Positions 34,175 through 41,599 of a stretch of 64,000 nt of DNA are shown in pieces. A model generated the notes under the pieces. It was given only the letters and a program-made list of their open reading frames with translations. It ran no database searches and had not been told where the DNA came from. The first letter of the stretch is position 1, and every line of letters starts with the position of its first letter. Position numbers and translations under genes: made by a program. The DNA comes from Bacillus sp. Bos-x628 (lineage in GTDB: Bacteria; Bacillota; Bacilli; Bacillales; Bacillaceae), in contig NZ_CP159358.1 in the NCBI RefSeq assembly GCF_040500475.1, positions 124,001-188,000 on the forward strand. Direction: 5' to 3'.

Positions 34175-35515
34175 TTGGAGAAAAAAGTGTCAAGTAATTT
34201 TATCTTCTTTTTCGGATCGTTTGCAGGGATATTATTTGGATACGATATTGGCATTATTGCGGGTGCAGAAGGGCACATTCAGCAAGAATTTCAGCTCAGC
34301 CCATTATGGCTTGGAATTGTCGTATCCTCATTAATGGGTGGTGCGATCATTGGTTCGATTTTAAGCGGTCTATTAGGTGATAAGTTTGGTCGCCGAAAGC
34401 TTATTTTGGTCTCGTCCATCATCTTTTTTGTAGGTGCCATCGGATCAGCCATAGCGCCAGAAGAAATCTCTCTGACCATTGCCCGCATTTTTTTAGGAAC
34501 AGCAGTAGGAACAGCCTCATCTTTAGTGCCGGCATACATGTCTGAAATTGCTCCTGCTAAAATTCGCGGCAAATTGTCTGGGCTCAATCAGCTTATGATT
34601 GTCAGCGGGTTATTGCTTAGCTATATTGTGGCATTTGTATTTGAACCGATTCCGAATAGCTGGCGGTTTATGCTCGGCAGTGCAGCCCTATTTGCCATCG
34701 TTCTTTATATTGGAATGCTCAAACTTCCTGAATCTCCGAGGTACTTAATCAAGCATGGAATGGCGAATAAAGCCCGTGATGTGTTAAGATCTCTTCGCTC
34801 CTCCAATGAAGAAATCGAGGCGGAAATGCAAGAAATTTTAGAGGTGGCAAAAGAAGAACGTTCAGGTATTCGTCAATTGTTCCAAAAGAAATTCCGAATG
34901 GCACTTGTCATTGGGATTGGCATGGCCACACTTCAGCAAATACAGGGAGCTAATTCAATTGTGTACTACGCAACAAGTATTGCGAGAAATGTAGGCCTTG
35001 CTCCGCAGGTGGCTGCAGGATTTACGGTCATCGTTGGTGTCATATTTGTGGTGACAACCGTCATTTTTTTACAATTTGTTGATCGGTTTGATCGCCGAAC
35101 GATCCTCACAGTAGGGGGAACAGGGATGGCACTTTCCTTCTTTGCACCAGCGGCATTAGGTGCACTGGGAGTTAGTGACGGGATTTTAAACTGGGTCACA
35201 TTGATTTCACTTTGCTGCTTTATTTTGTGCTATGCCTTCTCATGGGCGCCGATCACTTGGATCATCATCGGCGAAATCTTTCCGCTCTCTGTCAGGGGCA
35301 TTGGAGCAGGCATTTCATCTGCCTTCAACTGGACTGGATCACTAGCCGTCGGACTTGTCTTCCCGATCTTGGCTGATCAATTTAGTTTTGGTGTCATTTT
35401 CTCCTCATTCGGAGTGATCTGCTTAATCGGACTATTGTTCACCCGCTTTGTTTTAGTCGAAACAAAAGGAAGAAGCTTAGAGCAAATCGAAACCGATATG
35501 GCAGCACGTGTATAA
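34175..35515 (+). CDS. Sugar porter MFS symporter, probable arabinose transporter
   Basis: 446 residues with 12 membrane segments. Sugar-porter signatures are present: GYDIGIIAGAEGHI in helix 1, GDKFGRRKL after helix 2, PESPRYLIKHG in the central loop, QQIQGANSIVYY in helix 7, and VETKGRSLEQIE at the end. It is only distantly like B. subtilis AraE. Its place at the end of araB-araD-araA makes L-arabinose the likely substrate. The start is TTG 34175 after gaggggg. A weaker cre-like sequence (tgaaagcggtttat, 34142) lies in the 89-base gap before it. Confidence 0.82.
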   Translation: MEKKVSSNFIFFFGSFAGILFGYDIGIIAGAEGHIQQEFQLSPLWLGIVVSSLMGGAIIGSILSGLLGDKFGRRKLILVSSIIFFVGAIGSAIAPEEISLTIARIFLGTAVGTASSLVPAYMSEIAPAKIRGKLSGLNQLMIVSGLLLSYIVAFVFEPIPNSWRFMLGSAALFAIVLYIGMLKLPESPRYLIKHGMANKARDVLRSLRSSNEEIEAEMQEILEVAKEERSGIRQLFQKKFRMALVIGIGMATLQQIQGANSIVYYATSIARNVGLAPQVAAGFTVIVGVIFVVTTVIFLQFVDRFDRRTILTVGGTGMALSFFAPAALGALGVSDGILNWVTLISLCCFILCYAFSWAPITWIIIGEIFPLSVRGIGAGISSAFNWTGSLAVGLVFPILADQFSFGVIFSSFGVICLIGLLFTRFVLVETKGRSLEQIETDMAARV

Positions 35516-35519
35516 AGAG

Positions 35520-35554
35520 ACCCCATCTATCCATAAGTGGTAGATGGGTTTTTA
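35520..35554 (+). terminator. Terminator of the ara operon
   Basis: CCCATCTA pairs with TAGATGGG, then T's, directly after the transporter stop. Confidence 0.92.
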
Positions 35555-35921
35555 ACGGAGCTCATTTTTCAGTTCAACAGGCAGAAAATTTATTGATTTT
35601 ATGGAGACATATCTAACACTTCAAGAAAGGCAGAATATTTAGCATAAACTCCACTTAGCTGATTGGGATAATTTGTTTCATCGTCATGTACGTCACCTCT
35701 TGCTTTCATCATCAATTTGACTCATTTATCAGGCTACGGTGCGATAGACAAAAGTTGTCATCCCCTTCTTGCAATAGAGAGCTACCCTCCTTAGGATTAA
35801 TATGGTTTTTTATAAAATGGCGAAATCGCTTCGAGAACGATAGCTTTCCTGATAAATAGCATGCCGGAAGGTCCCTTTTTCAGTCGCATTATTAGATAAA
35901 AGCCGTTGCTTTCCTTACAAG

Positions 35922-35939
35922 ATATCATGTGTATGATAT
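35922..35939. other. Short palindrome in the gap before cotD
   Basis: ATATCAT-gtgt-ATGATAT. The 530-base gap 35555-36088 has no gene that I can support; it contains a short minus-strand remnant with a good ribosome-binding site (MTMKQIIPIS then stop, near 35680) and this palindrome. Confidence 0.3.
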
Positions 35940-36043
35940 GTTAAAAATCCCCTGTTATAAAGCAAGAAAAGAAGAGGTTGAAATAGAATCATCGTGGATT
36001 TTTTAAGAATTAGACGACCATCTAATCAATCATTAATCGCTGG

Positions 36044-36052
36044 CATACGATA
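36044..36052 (+). promoter_or_regulatory. Sigma-K-type -10 element before cotD
   Basis: CATACGATA fits the CATANNNTA -10 of late mother-cell promoters and is 37 bases before the start. The -35 is not convincing. Confidence 0.45.
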
Positions 36053-36088
36053 AAGTGTAAGCAAAAGACAAGTTGAAGGGGTGTTAAA

Positions 36089-36382
36089 ATGAGCCGAAAC
36101 AAATTAGACAACTTTTTCTTTGGTCCTCGCCGAGGGAATCAGGGAGAAGTTGAGACGGTTGTATCCCCTACACGTCAGATTGTCAATACAACAACGAACG
36201 AAAAAACCATTAGAAAAATTCATCCAACTCATATCACAAACGTAAACAAGCATATCAAAAGAATTGAAAACTACTATCCTGTGACCCAAACTGAACAGAA
36301 TGAGTATATTGTTGAAGAATACGATTGCGGTTGGGATGTAAAGAATCCTTGCTGCCGCCCGGTAAAACGTTGCAAATGGTAA
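36089..36382 (+). CDS. cotD: CotD family spore coat protein
   Basis: 97 residues. The central block IHPTHITNVNKHIKRIENYYPVTQ is the recognisable CotD-type inner-coat motif, followed by a Cys-rich end (YDCGWDVKNPCCRPVKRCKW). CotD proteins are deposited in the inner spore coat late in sporulation. The ribosome-binding site aaggggtg is good. The upstream sigma-K-like -10 and the nearby sigK gene fit. It is longer at the N-terminus than B. subtilis CotD. Confidence 0.82.
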   Translation: MSRNKLDNFFFGPRRGNQGEVETVVSPTRQIVNTTTNEKTIRKIHPTHITNVNKHIKRIENYYPVTQTEQNEYIVEEYDCGWDVKNPCCRPVKRCKW

Positions 36383-36397
36383 ATGTGCAGTAAGGCA

Positions 36398-36438
36398 AGA
36401 CAAAGGGCATCCTTTATAGGGATGCCTTTTGTCTGTTT
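36398..36438. terminator. Terminator after cotD
   Basis: A long 15-bp stem (agacaaagggcatcc with ggatgccttttgtct) around a short loop. The right arm is also found at 40039, part of the repeat described below. Confidence 0.9.
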
Positions 36439-36536
36439 AACATTCCATTTCTTTTCGCTGTCATTGTCGAGCTGAAAGAAGTGATTCCCTAATTCAGAAT
36501 AGAGATAGCGTTGATGACTTGTAAATAAAAATACAT
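36416..36536. repeat. 121-bp direct repeat, left copy (ABC-ATPase 3' end)
   Basis: Aligned without gaps to 40032-40152 with only four mismatches that I count by eye. On the minus strand it encodes the end of an ABC ATPase, with the switch histidine in FTSHQRYLYSELG. Confidence 0.92.
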
Positions 36537-36761
36537 ATATGTGAGAATTCATTTTTCAGCAAGGAAATCGATTGAGTTTGAAGCGCTTCATCAAGAGATG
36601 TAAAAGGTTCATCAAGAATGATCAGTTCTGAAGACCTTGCCACCATACTATTAAAGAAAAGCTTATATTTCATTCCTAGTGAATACTGATTGACAGGCAT
36701 GTCAAGTGCATGCGTTAAATCAAAAAAATCACAAAGCTCTAGAAATTTTTCTTTGAATCAT
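36416..36761 (-). pseudogene. ABC transporter ATPase, C-terminal fragment with frameshift
   Basis: From about 36761 leftward the minus strand reads a signature helix (NQYSLGMKYKLFF), Walker B with D-loop (LIILDEPFTSLDE), then shifts frame near 36545. It continues with the H-loop VFLFTSHQRYLYSEL and FFQLDNDSEKKW. Walker A and the N-terminal half are missing. It is therefore a broken ATPase gene lying between cotD and a sigK fragment. A shorter copy of the same 3' end lies beside the intact sigK. Confidence 0.8.
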
Positions 36762-36782
36762 GTTTTTTCTTTCTTTTTTTTT

Positions 36783-37037
36783 CTAAAGGGATTGAACAAG
36801 CTCCATATTTAGCTGAATGGTGTCAATCACGTCTTCACTTTCTGATTTTAAAATGTCAATCAATGAAATTTCGTTTCCTTCCTTATCTTGACCGATGGGG
36901 TCGTGAAGTGAAACATCCTTTTTTGTTTTTTTGAGCGCACGCAAATGCATGAGAATCTCGTTATTAATGTCAAACGAGGGGTGCAATAACAGTCCAGCAA
37001 AAATTTTATTCTTCTGGTTCAGTTTTATATTTCTCAT
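36783..37037 (-). pseudogene. sigK internal fragment fused to an unrelated 5' end
   Basis: An 84-codon minus-strand frame. Residues ~27-80 equal the region 2.4/3 part of SigK (starting [19 protein letters not shown]). The first ~25 residues ([15 protein letters not shown]...) are foreign and the last few (VQSL) read out of the junction. It lacks sigma region 2.2 and region 4, so it cannot act as a sigma factor. A weak ribosome-binding site (ttaagg) precedes the ATG. Confidence 0.8.
36797..36959. repeat. 163-bp perfect direct repeat of sigK, left copy
   Basis: Identical by eye, base for base, to 40392-40554 inside the intact sigK, in the same orientation. The identity implies recent duplication or ongoing recombination. 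Confidence 0.93.
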
Positions 37038-37315
37038 CCTTAATTCTTATTAACTGACTTTTTTGGTTGAAATGTATAGGATGTTGTTTTTTAATAACCA
37101 AAATTCCTTCTGTTTGATGATGATCAAATTGATGATGAAGGGAATAAATTATTTGAGCGGTTTCTAAAAGAATACAATATAATCAATAATTAATGGTTTT
37201 AAATAGCACTCTGTAATTTTGCTGATTGCTGTTTTTATATCTTTCTCCCTATTTAATGACAATCTTTGCATTGGTAAAATTGTCCTTATCAATGAATAGG
37301 AGGGAGTGACTTCTT

Positions 37316-38833
37316 CTGGGGAAAATACTTGATGCCAAAGCACTAACAAGCGCTATGGAAGAAAGAGCGAAGCACTATCAGGAACTCCGGGAACAAATGA
37401 TAGATTTGAAGCACGCATTACAAGGTGTAGCCAATCTCGGTGATGATTTCACGGGAAAAGGTGCCGACAATATTAAAAGTTTTTATCAAGAGCTTGCTGG
37501 AAATGTGGACATGTTGATTAGCTTTATAGATAAACAAAAAGTCTTCCACGAAGGTGTTGCGGGTACACTTGAAGATGCCAATTTCGGCGGTGATACTTTT
37601 ATTGATGAACACTTTTTAGAAAATCAGGTAGAGATGGGGTTAAAAAACGCCAAAAGTATTGTATCTGATCAAAAGAAGGCACTGGAAACCATTTTTCAGG
37701 ACATAGATGATCTCATCTCTCTTGATGTGTTTGATGATCAAATCTTTGATGAAAAGATAACGGATGCCGAAGACGAACGGAAAAAGACCGTAAAAGATTT
37801 AAACGAATTAGACCAACATCTAAAAGATGAATATGCTTTGTCAGAGACTGAAGAGCAGGCTACAATGGCATTGTACGCCGAAATGATGAATGCGACAAAT
37901 AACGGAAAAACCATTTCACCGATCAATTTTGATAAGAAAGCGTATCAAAATAGTGAAATCTATAAAGCAAAAAGCGATATTGAGAAGCAAACTTCTGAAT
38001 ATCTCAAAATCAAAAAAGAACAGGAAGAAGCCCGCAAGATTGCGAAGGAACAAGAAGCATTGGCGAACCGTTCTTGGTATGAAAAAGCACTTGATTATGG
38101 TGGAAACATCGTGAATGAACTGACCGGAGTGAATGACGCCAAACGAGCCGCAACAGGTATTGATCCTGTGACAGGCAAACATCTCACCGCAGGAGAGCGT
38201 GTTGCCGCAGGCGGAATGGCAGCGGCAGGTTATATCCCAATCGTCGGCTGGGCGGGGCGCATTTTCAAAGGCGGAAAGGCTGTCTATAAAACAACCCAAG
38301 CCACATCAGCCGCAGTCAGGGCAGTGGACATTTACAAGACGTCACAAAAGTCTTTTGACGCTTTAAAAACATCTCAAAAAGGGTTATATGGTCTCACTGC
38401 AACCAATGGCTTCAGTGAAACAATTACTGGTAGAGATATGTTTGGGAACAAAATCTCAAAAGAACAGCAAGAAGCCAGCATGAACGCAGCGCTTGGAATG
38501 CTTTTGCCGATTGGGGCGAAAGGGATTCACGGTAAAATAGGGGTTAAGGCTACAAATAAAAACAAGTCATACGAGCAATCTAGAAATGAAGCACTGGCTT
38601 GGTTGGAGGAAAGAGGCTTTAAATCTGAAAAACAAACCTTTGGAAAGTTTGGATACACTAGAAATAAACCTATAGGTAGACAAACTGAGGACGGTAAAAT
38701 AGGTTTCCGAATCGAGCATGATAGTAGGAGTGGTGCTCATATTAACGTTTGGGCTGGGAAAGAAAAGGGACCGCATTTTGAATTTGATGCATCCGAAAAA
38801 ACAGTGAAAAAAATACAAAAACATTTCAGATAA
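37316..38833 (+). CDS. LXG-domain polymorphic toxin
   Basis: About 505 residues if translation begins at the noncanonical CTG 37316; the first standard start is ATG 37355. An LXG/WXG-like helical domain (about 1-220; GKILDAKALTSAMEERAKHY, GVANLGDDFTGKGADNIKSFY) is followed by a pre-toxin linker (GVNDAKRAATGIDPVTGKHL, ERVAAGGMAAAGYIPIVGWAG). The variable C-terminal toxin domain of about 90 residues ends KIGFRIEHDSRSGAHINVWA..., with several His/Arg/Asp, and could be a nuclease; I cannot name it. LXG toxins are exported by the type VII (Yuk/Ess) system against neighbouring cells. The ribosome-binding site is aggagggag. A probable immunity gene follows. Confidence 0.85.
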   Translation: MGKILDAKALTSAMEERAKHYQELREQMIDLKHALQGVANLGDDFTGKGADNIKSFYQELAGNVDMLISFIDKQKVFHEGVAGTLEDANFGGDTFIDEHFLENQVEMGLKNAKSIVSDQKKALETIFQDIDDLISLDVFDDQIFDEKITDAEDERKKTVKDLNELDQHLKDEYALSETEEQATMALYAEMMNATNNGKTISPINFDKKAYQNSEIYKAKSDIEKQTSEYLKIKKEQEEARKIAKEQEALANRSWYEKALDYGGNIVNELTGVNDAKRAATGIDPVTGKHLTAGERVAAGGMAAAGYIPIVGWAGRIFKGGKAVYKTTQATSAAVRAVDIYKTSQKSFDALKTSQKGLYGLTATNGFSETITGRDMFGNKISKEQQEASMNAALGMLLPIGAKGIHGKIGVKATNKNKSYEQSRNEALAWLEERGFKSEKQTFGKFGYTRNKPIGRQTEDGKIGFRIEHDSRSGAHINVWAGKEKGPHFEFDASEKTVKKIQKHFR

Positions 38834-38847
38834 AGGGGTTAATTTTA

Positions 38848-39288
38848 TTGAATACTTATGATGAAGATCTAATAAAGGATTTGGAATTAAAAGACCTTCT
38901 TAATTGTGTCAAAGTAAATAAAGATCCAGAAATTTATTTAGATTTATTAGAACAAAAATTTGAATTTGATGGTTCGAAAATAGATTGGTTACAAACTAAA
39001 AATCATTATAGTATGAACTCAAATAATGAATCGTTACTTCCTGATGCTCTTCTATTTATAACTGAATTAAAAGAAAAATATTTAGATAATAACTTACAAG
39101 TAATTTACATAGGGGATAATCTTACAGAGTTTGGGTACCAGTTTGAATTAAAGCATATAGAAGAGTTACTAGTCTGTTTTTTAGATGTCCCACAGCACCA
39201 CTACTTTATATCATTAGAAGGTGATTGGTGTATGTGCATTTCTTATGAAAACTATTTGGATTTCGGTTTTAGTTTAAACAAGAAATAA
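38848..39288 (+). CDS. Probable immunity protein of the LXG toxin
   Basis: A 146-residue acidic protein starting MNTYDEDLIKDLELKDLLN at TTG 38848 with aaagggg upstream, 14 bases after the toxin. No signal peptide or membrane segment. I do not recognise the family, though the size, acidity, position and low GC are those of immunity proteins of LXG cassettes. It would neutralise the toxin's C-terminal domain in the cytosol. Confidence 0.65.
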   Translation: MNTYDEDLIKDLELKDLLNCVKVNKDPEIYLDLLEQKFEFDGSKIDWLQTKNHYSMNSNNESLLPDALLFITELKEKYLDNNLQVIYIGDNLTEFGYQFELKHIEELLVCFLDVPQHHYFISLEGDWCMCISYENYLDFGFSLNKK

Positions 39289-39872
39289 TTTCAAGTGTCA
39301 CGTATAGTAAAAATAAAAGATTTATAGTAGGCAATGGGGAGACAAAGACCAGACAAATTGACCATTTAGTTATTTTGCCATCAGATGTCTATATTATAGA
39401 AACGAAGTATTGGCGTGGAACAGTTATTCATGGGATTAATCATAAAAATGCGAAATCAATTGCTAATGACTTTTCGTTTGTTTTTGAACTATTATTTCCG
39501 AATGTGAATAGTGATAAAGAGCAGACTATCATTTTTATGAAAAATAGCAATATAGATAAGGATTCTGATCAAAAAATGTCTATAAATATTTCTTTTTATG
39601 ATAACCCAAGAAACACAATGTACAAACTCAGAAATTTTCTCATAACCTATCATCATAAATTCAACTATGTTGAGCCTATAGTCTATTTTGGTTATCCAGA
39701 GAGTAAAGAAAATCGTGTATTAGATTATTCTAAAAAAGATAAGTATAGATTTACCTCAAAAGCGAGTCTGTGCGAGTATTTTGAGAATGAGGTTTTAAGA
39801 CCGGCTAAATATACGGTTGATGAGATACAACAAATAAAAATGATTATGCAAAAAGTTAACTATCTCTCATAA
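39273..39872 (+). pseudogene. N-truncated NERD-domain protein
   Basis: The frame opens only after a TAG at 39270 and has no ATG, GTG or TTG before TTG 39375, which lies inside the domain. The core NERD motif spans that point: TRQIDHLVILPSDVYIIETKYWRG, with the conserved Asp and the Glu-x-Lys catalytic-like pair. NERD domains are nuclease-related (restriction-endonuclease-like fold). The 5' end overlaps the end of the immunity gene. It was probably cut when the cassette was assembled here; whether any product is made is unclear. Confidence 0.65.
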
Positions 39873-39925
39873 AAAATTAAATAAATGTCAACTTATAAAG
39901 CATTGGATGCTTTCAGACCGTAGAC

Positions 39926-39963
39926 AAACCCCACCTTTACTTGAAGTAAAAGTGGGGTTTTCA
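39926..39963 (+). terminator. Terminator at the end of the LXG cassette
   Basis: AAACCCCAC-TTTACTT pairs with AAGTAAA-GTGGGGTTT, followed by T-rich sequence. Confidence 0.9.
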
Positions 39964-40031
39964 CTTGTTTTTTTAAAATATATAAGTTGTCTTACGCTTG
40001 GCATGGTCTTTTCCATTTTATGGAACAAAAA

Positions 40032-40152
40032 ATAGGGATGCCTTTTGTCTGTTTAACCTTCCATTTCTTTTCGCTGTCATTGTCGAGCTGAAAGAAACGG
40101 TTCCCTAATTCAGAATAGAGATAGCGTTGATGACTTGTAAATAAAAATACAT
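40032..40152. repeat. 121-bp direct repeat, right copy (ABC-ATPase 3' end)
   Basis: Partner of 36416-36536. On the minus strand it reads VFLFTSHQRYLYSELG and FFQLDNDSEKKW. It is a fragment of the same ABC ATPase gene, lying directly beside the 3' end of sigK. Confidence 0.92.
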
Positions 40153-40164
40153 TGATATCTCAGC

Positions 40165-40890
40165 TCATTTCCCCTTATCCCTTTTCCTCTTCTCCTTCTC
40201 CGCCCGGTAAAACTCATGGAACATCTTCATCAGTGCCCGTTTCTCAATCCGCGATACATAACTTCTTGAAATTCCAAGCTCCTTCGCAATTTCCCGTTGC
40301 GTTTTTTCCTTTTTCAAATCCAGTCCGAATCTGCCAACGATGACTTCTTTTTCTCGTCCATCTAAAATGTCAATGTACTCTTTGACCTTTTCAAGCTCCA
40401 TATTTAGCTGAATGGTGTCAATCACGTCTTCACTTTCTGATTTTAAAATGTCAATCAATGAAATTTCGTTTCCTTCCTTATCTTGACCGATGGGGTCGTG
40501 AAGTGAAACATCCTTTTTTGTTTTTTTGAGCGCACGCAAATGCATGAGAATCTCATTCTCTATACATCTTGCAGCATAGGTTGCAAGTTTTGTCCCTTTA
40601 CCCGATGAATAGCTTTCGATAGCTTTAATCAGCCCGATTGTTCCGATGGAGATGAGATCTTCTGCGTCTTCCCCAGTATTTTCGAATTTCTTCACGATAT
40701 GGGCAACAAGCCGAAGGTTATGTTCAATGAGCATGTTTCTTGCATGTTCATTCCCCTGTGCCATGAGGGCTAAGTATTTTTTTTCATCATCTCCTGAAAG
40801 GGGTTGTGGAAAGGCATTGTTTTTGACATAGGACACTAAAAACACCAATTCTTTGACCATCAATCCCATCGCTGTAAATACTCCTGCCAC
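40165..40890 (-). CDS. sigK: RNA polymerase sigma factor sigma-K (uninterrupted)
   Basis: 241 residues from GTG 40890 ([19 protein letters not shown]), preceded by a perfect ggaggtga site. The longer frame to 41025 has no binding site. Region 2 ([17 protein letters not shown]), region 2.4, region 3 and region 4 ([22 protein letters not shown]) are all intact. The hydrophobic N-terminal ~20 residues are the pro-sequence removed by SpoIVFB. It controls late mother-cell genes, including cotD upstream. There is no skin-type split, but an internal 163-bp piece is duplicated 3.6 kb away. Confidence 0.95.
   Translation of the reverse strand: MAGVFTAMGLMVKELVFLVSYVKNNAFPQPLSGDDEKKYLALMAQGNEHARNMLIEHNLRLVAHIVKKFENTGEDAEDLISIGTIGLIKAIESYSSGKGTKLATYAARCIENEILMHLRALKKTKKDVSLHDPIGQDKEGNEISLIDILKSESEDVIDTIQLNMELEKVKEYIDILDGREKEVIVGRFGLDLKKEKTQREIAKELGISRSYVSRIEKRALMKMFHEFYRAEKEKRKRDKGK
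40392..40554. repeat. 163-bp perfect direct repeat of sigK, right copy (inside sigK)
   Basis: Partner of 36797-36959, within the coding sequence of sigK (region 2.4/3). Confidence 0.93.
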
Positions 40891-41114
40891 GAATTTCACC
40901 TCCACCATGTTTAGGCCTTTGCCTATATCTTCAAATGTATGTGAGGGAGGGGCTGTCTGTGTCTGTACGATGAAAAAATCATTTTTTTCAAAAGAAACGT
41001 TTATTCGTTTGCCTGTTTTCGTCACTTCCTAACATGTTTGCGGTGCTTGGCGGTTAAGAAGCGTGCTAAAAGATGTAATGATTAGACCGAAAAGGGAAGG
41101 GGTTTTTTCGGAAA

Positions 41115-41333
41115 ATGGGGAAGGTTCTTTCTGTAGAGGCACTTCCAACGCTACCGCACACATTATATACGCTTGCGAAATTTCTCTTTAGACAACATAA
41201 GCAGGAGCATGCACTGCGCATATTAGAAGCTGGGAAATTAGCCGCCAAGAAGCATGAGGATCATCTTTTCTGTCATATGTTTCAATATCTGGATGCTTTA
41301 TATGTTGAGGGGATAAATGAAGGGCAACTATAA
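41115..41333 (+). CDS. 72-aa TPR-like fragment (Rap/AimR-type C-terminus?)
   Basis: The 72 residues PHTLYTLAKFLFRQHKQEHALRILEAGKLAAKKHEDHLFCHMFQYLDALYVEG look like one and a half TPR helix pairs of the type ending Rap-like regulators. No DNA-binding or phosphatase domain is present, and the ribosome-binding site (aagggaagggg) is about 13 bases away. It may be a truncated gene or a free small protein. The gap before it (40891-41114) probably holds the sigK promoter. Confidence 0.4.
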   Translation: MGKVLSVEALPTLPHTLYTLAKFLFRQHKQEHALRILEAGKLAAKKHEDHLFCHMFQYLDALYVEGINEGQL

Positions 41334-41360
41334 AAAAACAATGATTATTTGAAAAAAATT

Positions 41361-41382
41361 AGCCTATACTCTTCTATAGGCT
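41361..41382. other. Stem-loop downstream of the TPR fragment
   Basis: AGCCTATA pairs perfectly with TATAGGCT around a 6-base loop. There is no T-run on the plus strand. Confidence 0.5.
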
Positions 41383-41413
41383 CAAAATCAAATCCAAGAA
41401 GGAGAGTGTCTGT

Positions 41414-41575
41414 ATGGATTCTAAGCAACGTTTGACAGTTGAAGAGAGAAACCAAACGTGATACAAAAAGCGGGCCACTGTATGGTCGGCTTTTTTAATT
41501 GAACAAAGAAGAAGCCAGAAAGAAGCAGACCAAGTCCTGCATGAATTCATCACAAAGGGGCATTTTAATTCTTAA
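41414..41575 (+). pseudogene. 53-codon small gene interrupted by an in-frame TGA
   Basis: ATG 41414 has an excellent site (gaaggagagtg). The frame reads MDSKQRLTVEERNQT, then TGA (41459-41461), then continues open for 37 further codons: YKKRATVWSAFLIEQRRSQK... to TAA 41573. The two halves have one consistent composition, and TGA stands where Trp (TGG) would fit. It is either a fresh nonsense mutation, a gene translated by TGA readthrough, or a sequencing error. Family unknown. Confidence 0.6.
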
Positions 41576-41599
41576 TGATGTTCTCTGGGAGGCGGTCTG

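Noticed and set aside
36494..36700. A complete small ABC protein
   Set aside because: It contains only the signature and Walker B part of an ATPase and loses frame before the H-loop; it is a gene fragment.
36416..40152. A CRISPR array or tandem repeat explanation for the repeated segments
   Set aside because: The repeats are two long single duplications of coding sequence, not short regularly spaced units; no CRISPR-like pattern was seen anywhere in the window.
36416..40554. A skin-like site-specific excision element in sigK
   Set aside because: sigK is uninterrupted, no large serine recombinase is present, and recombination at the repeats would destroy rather than restore sigK.
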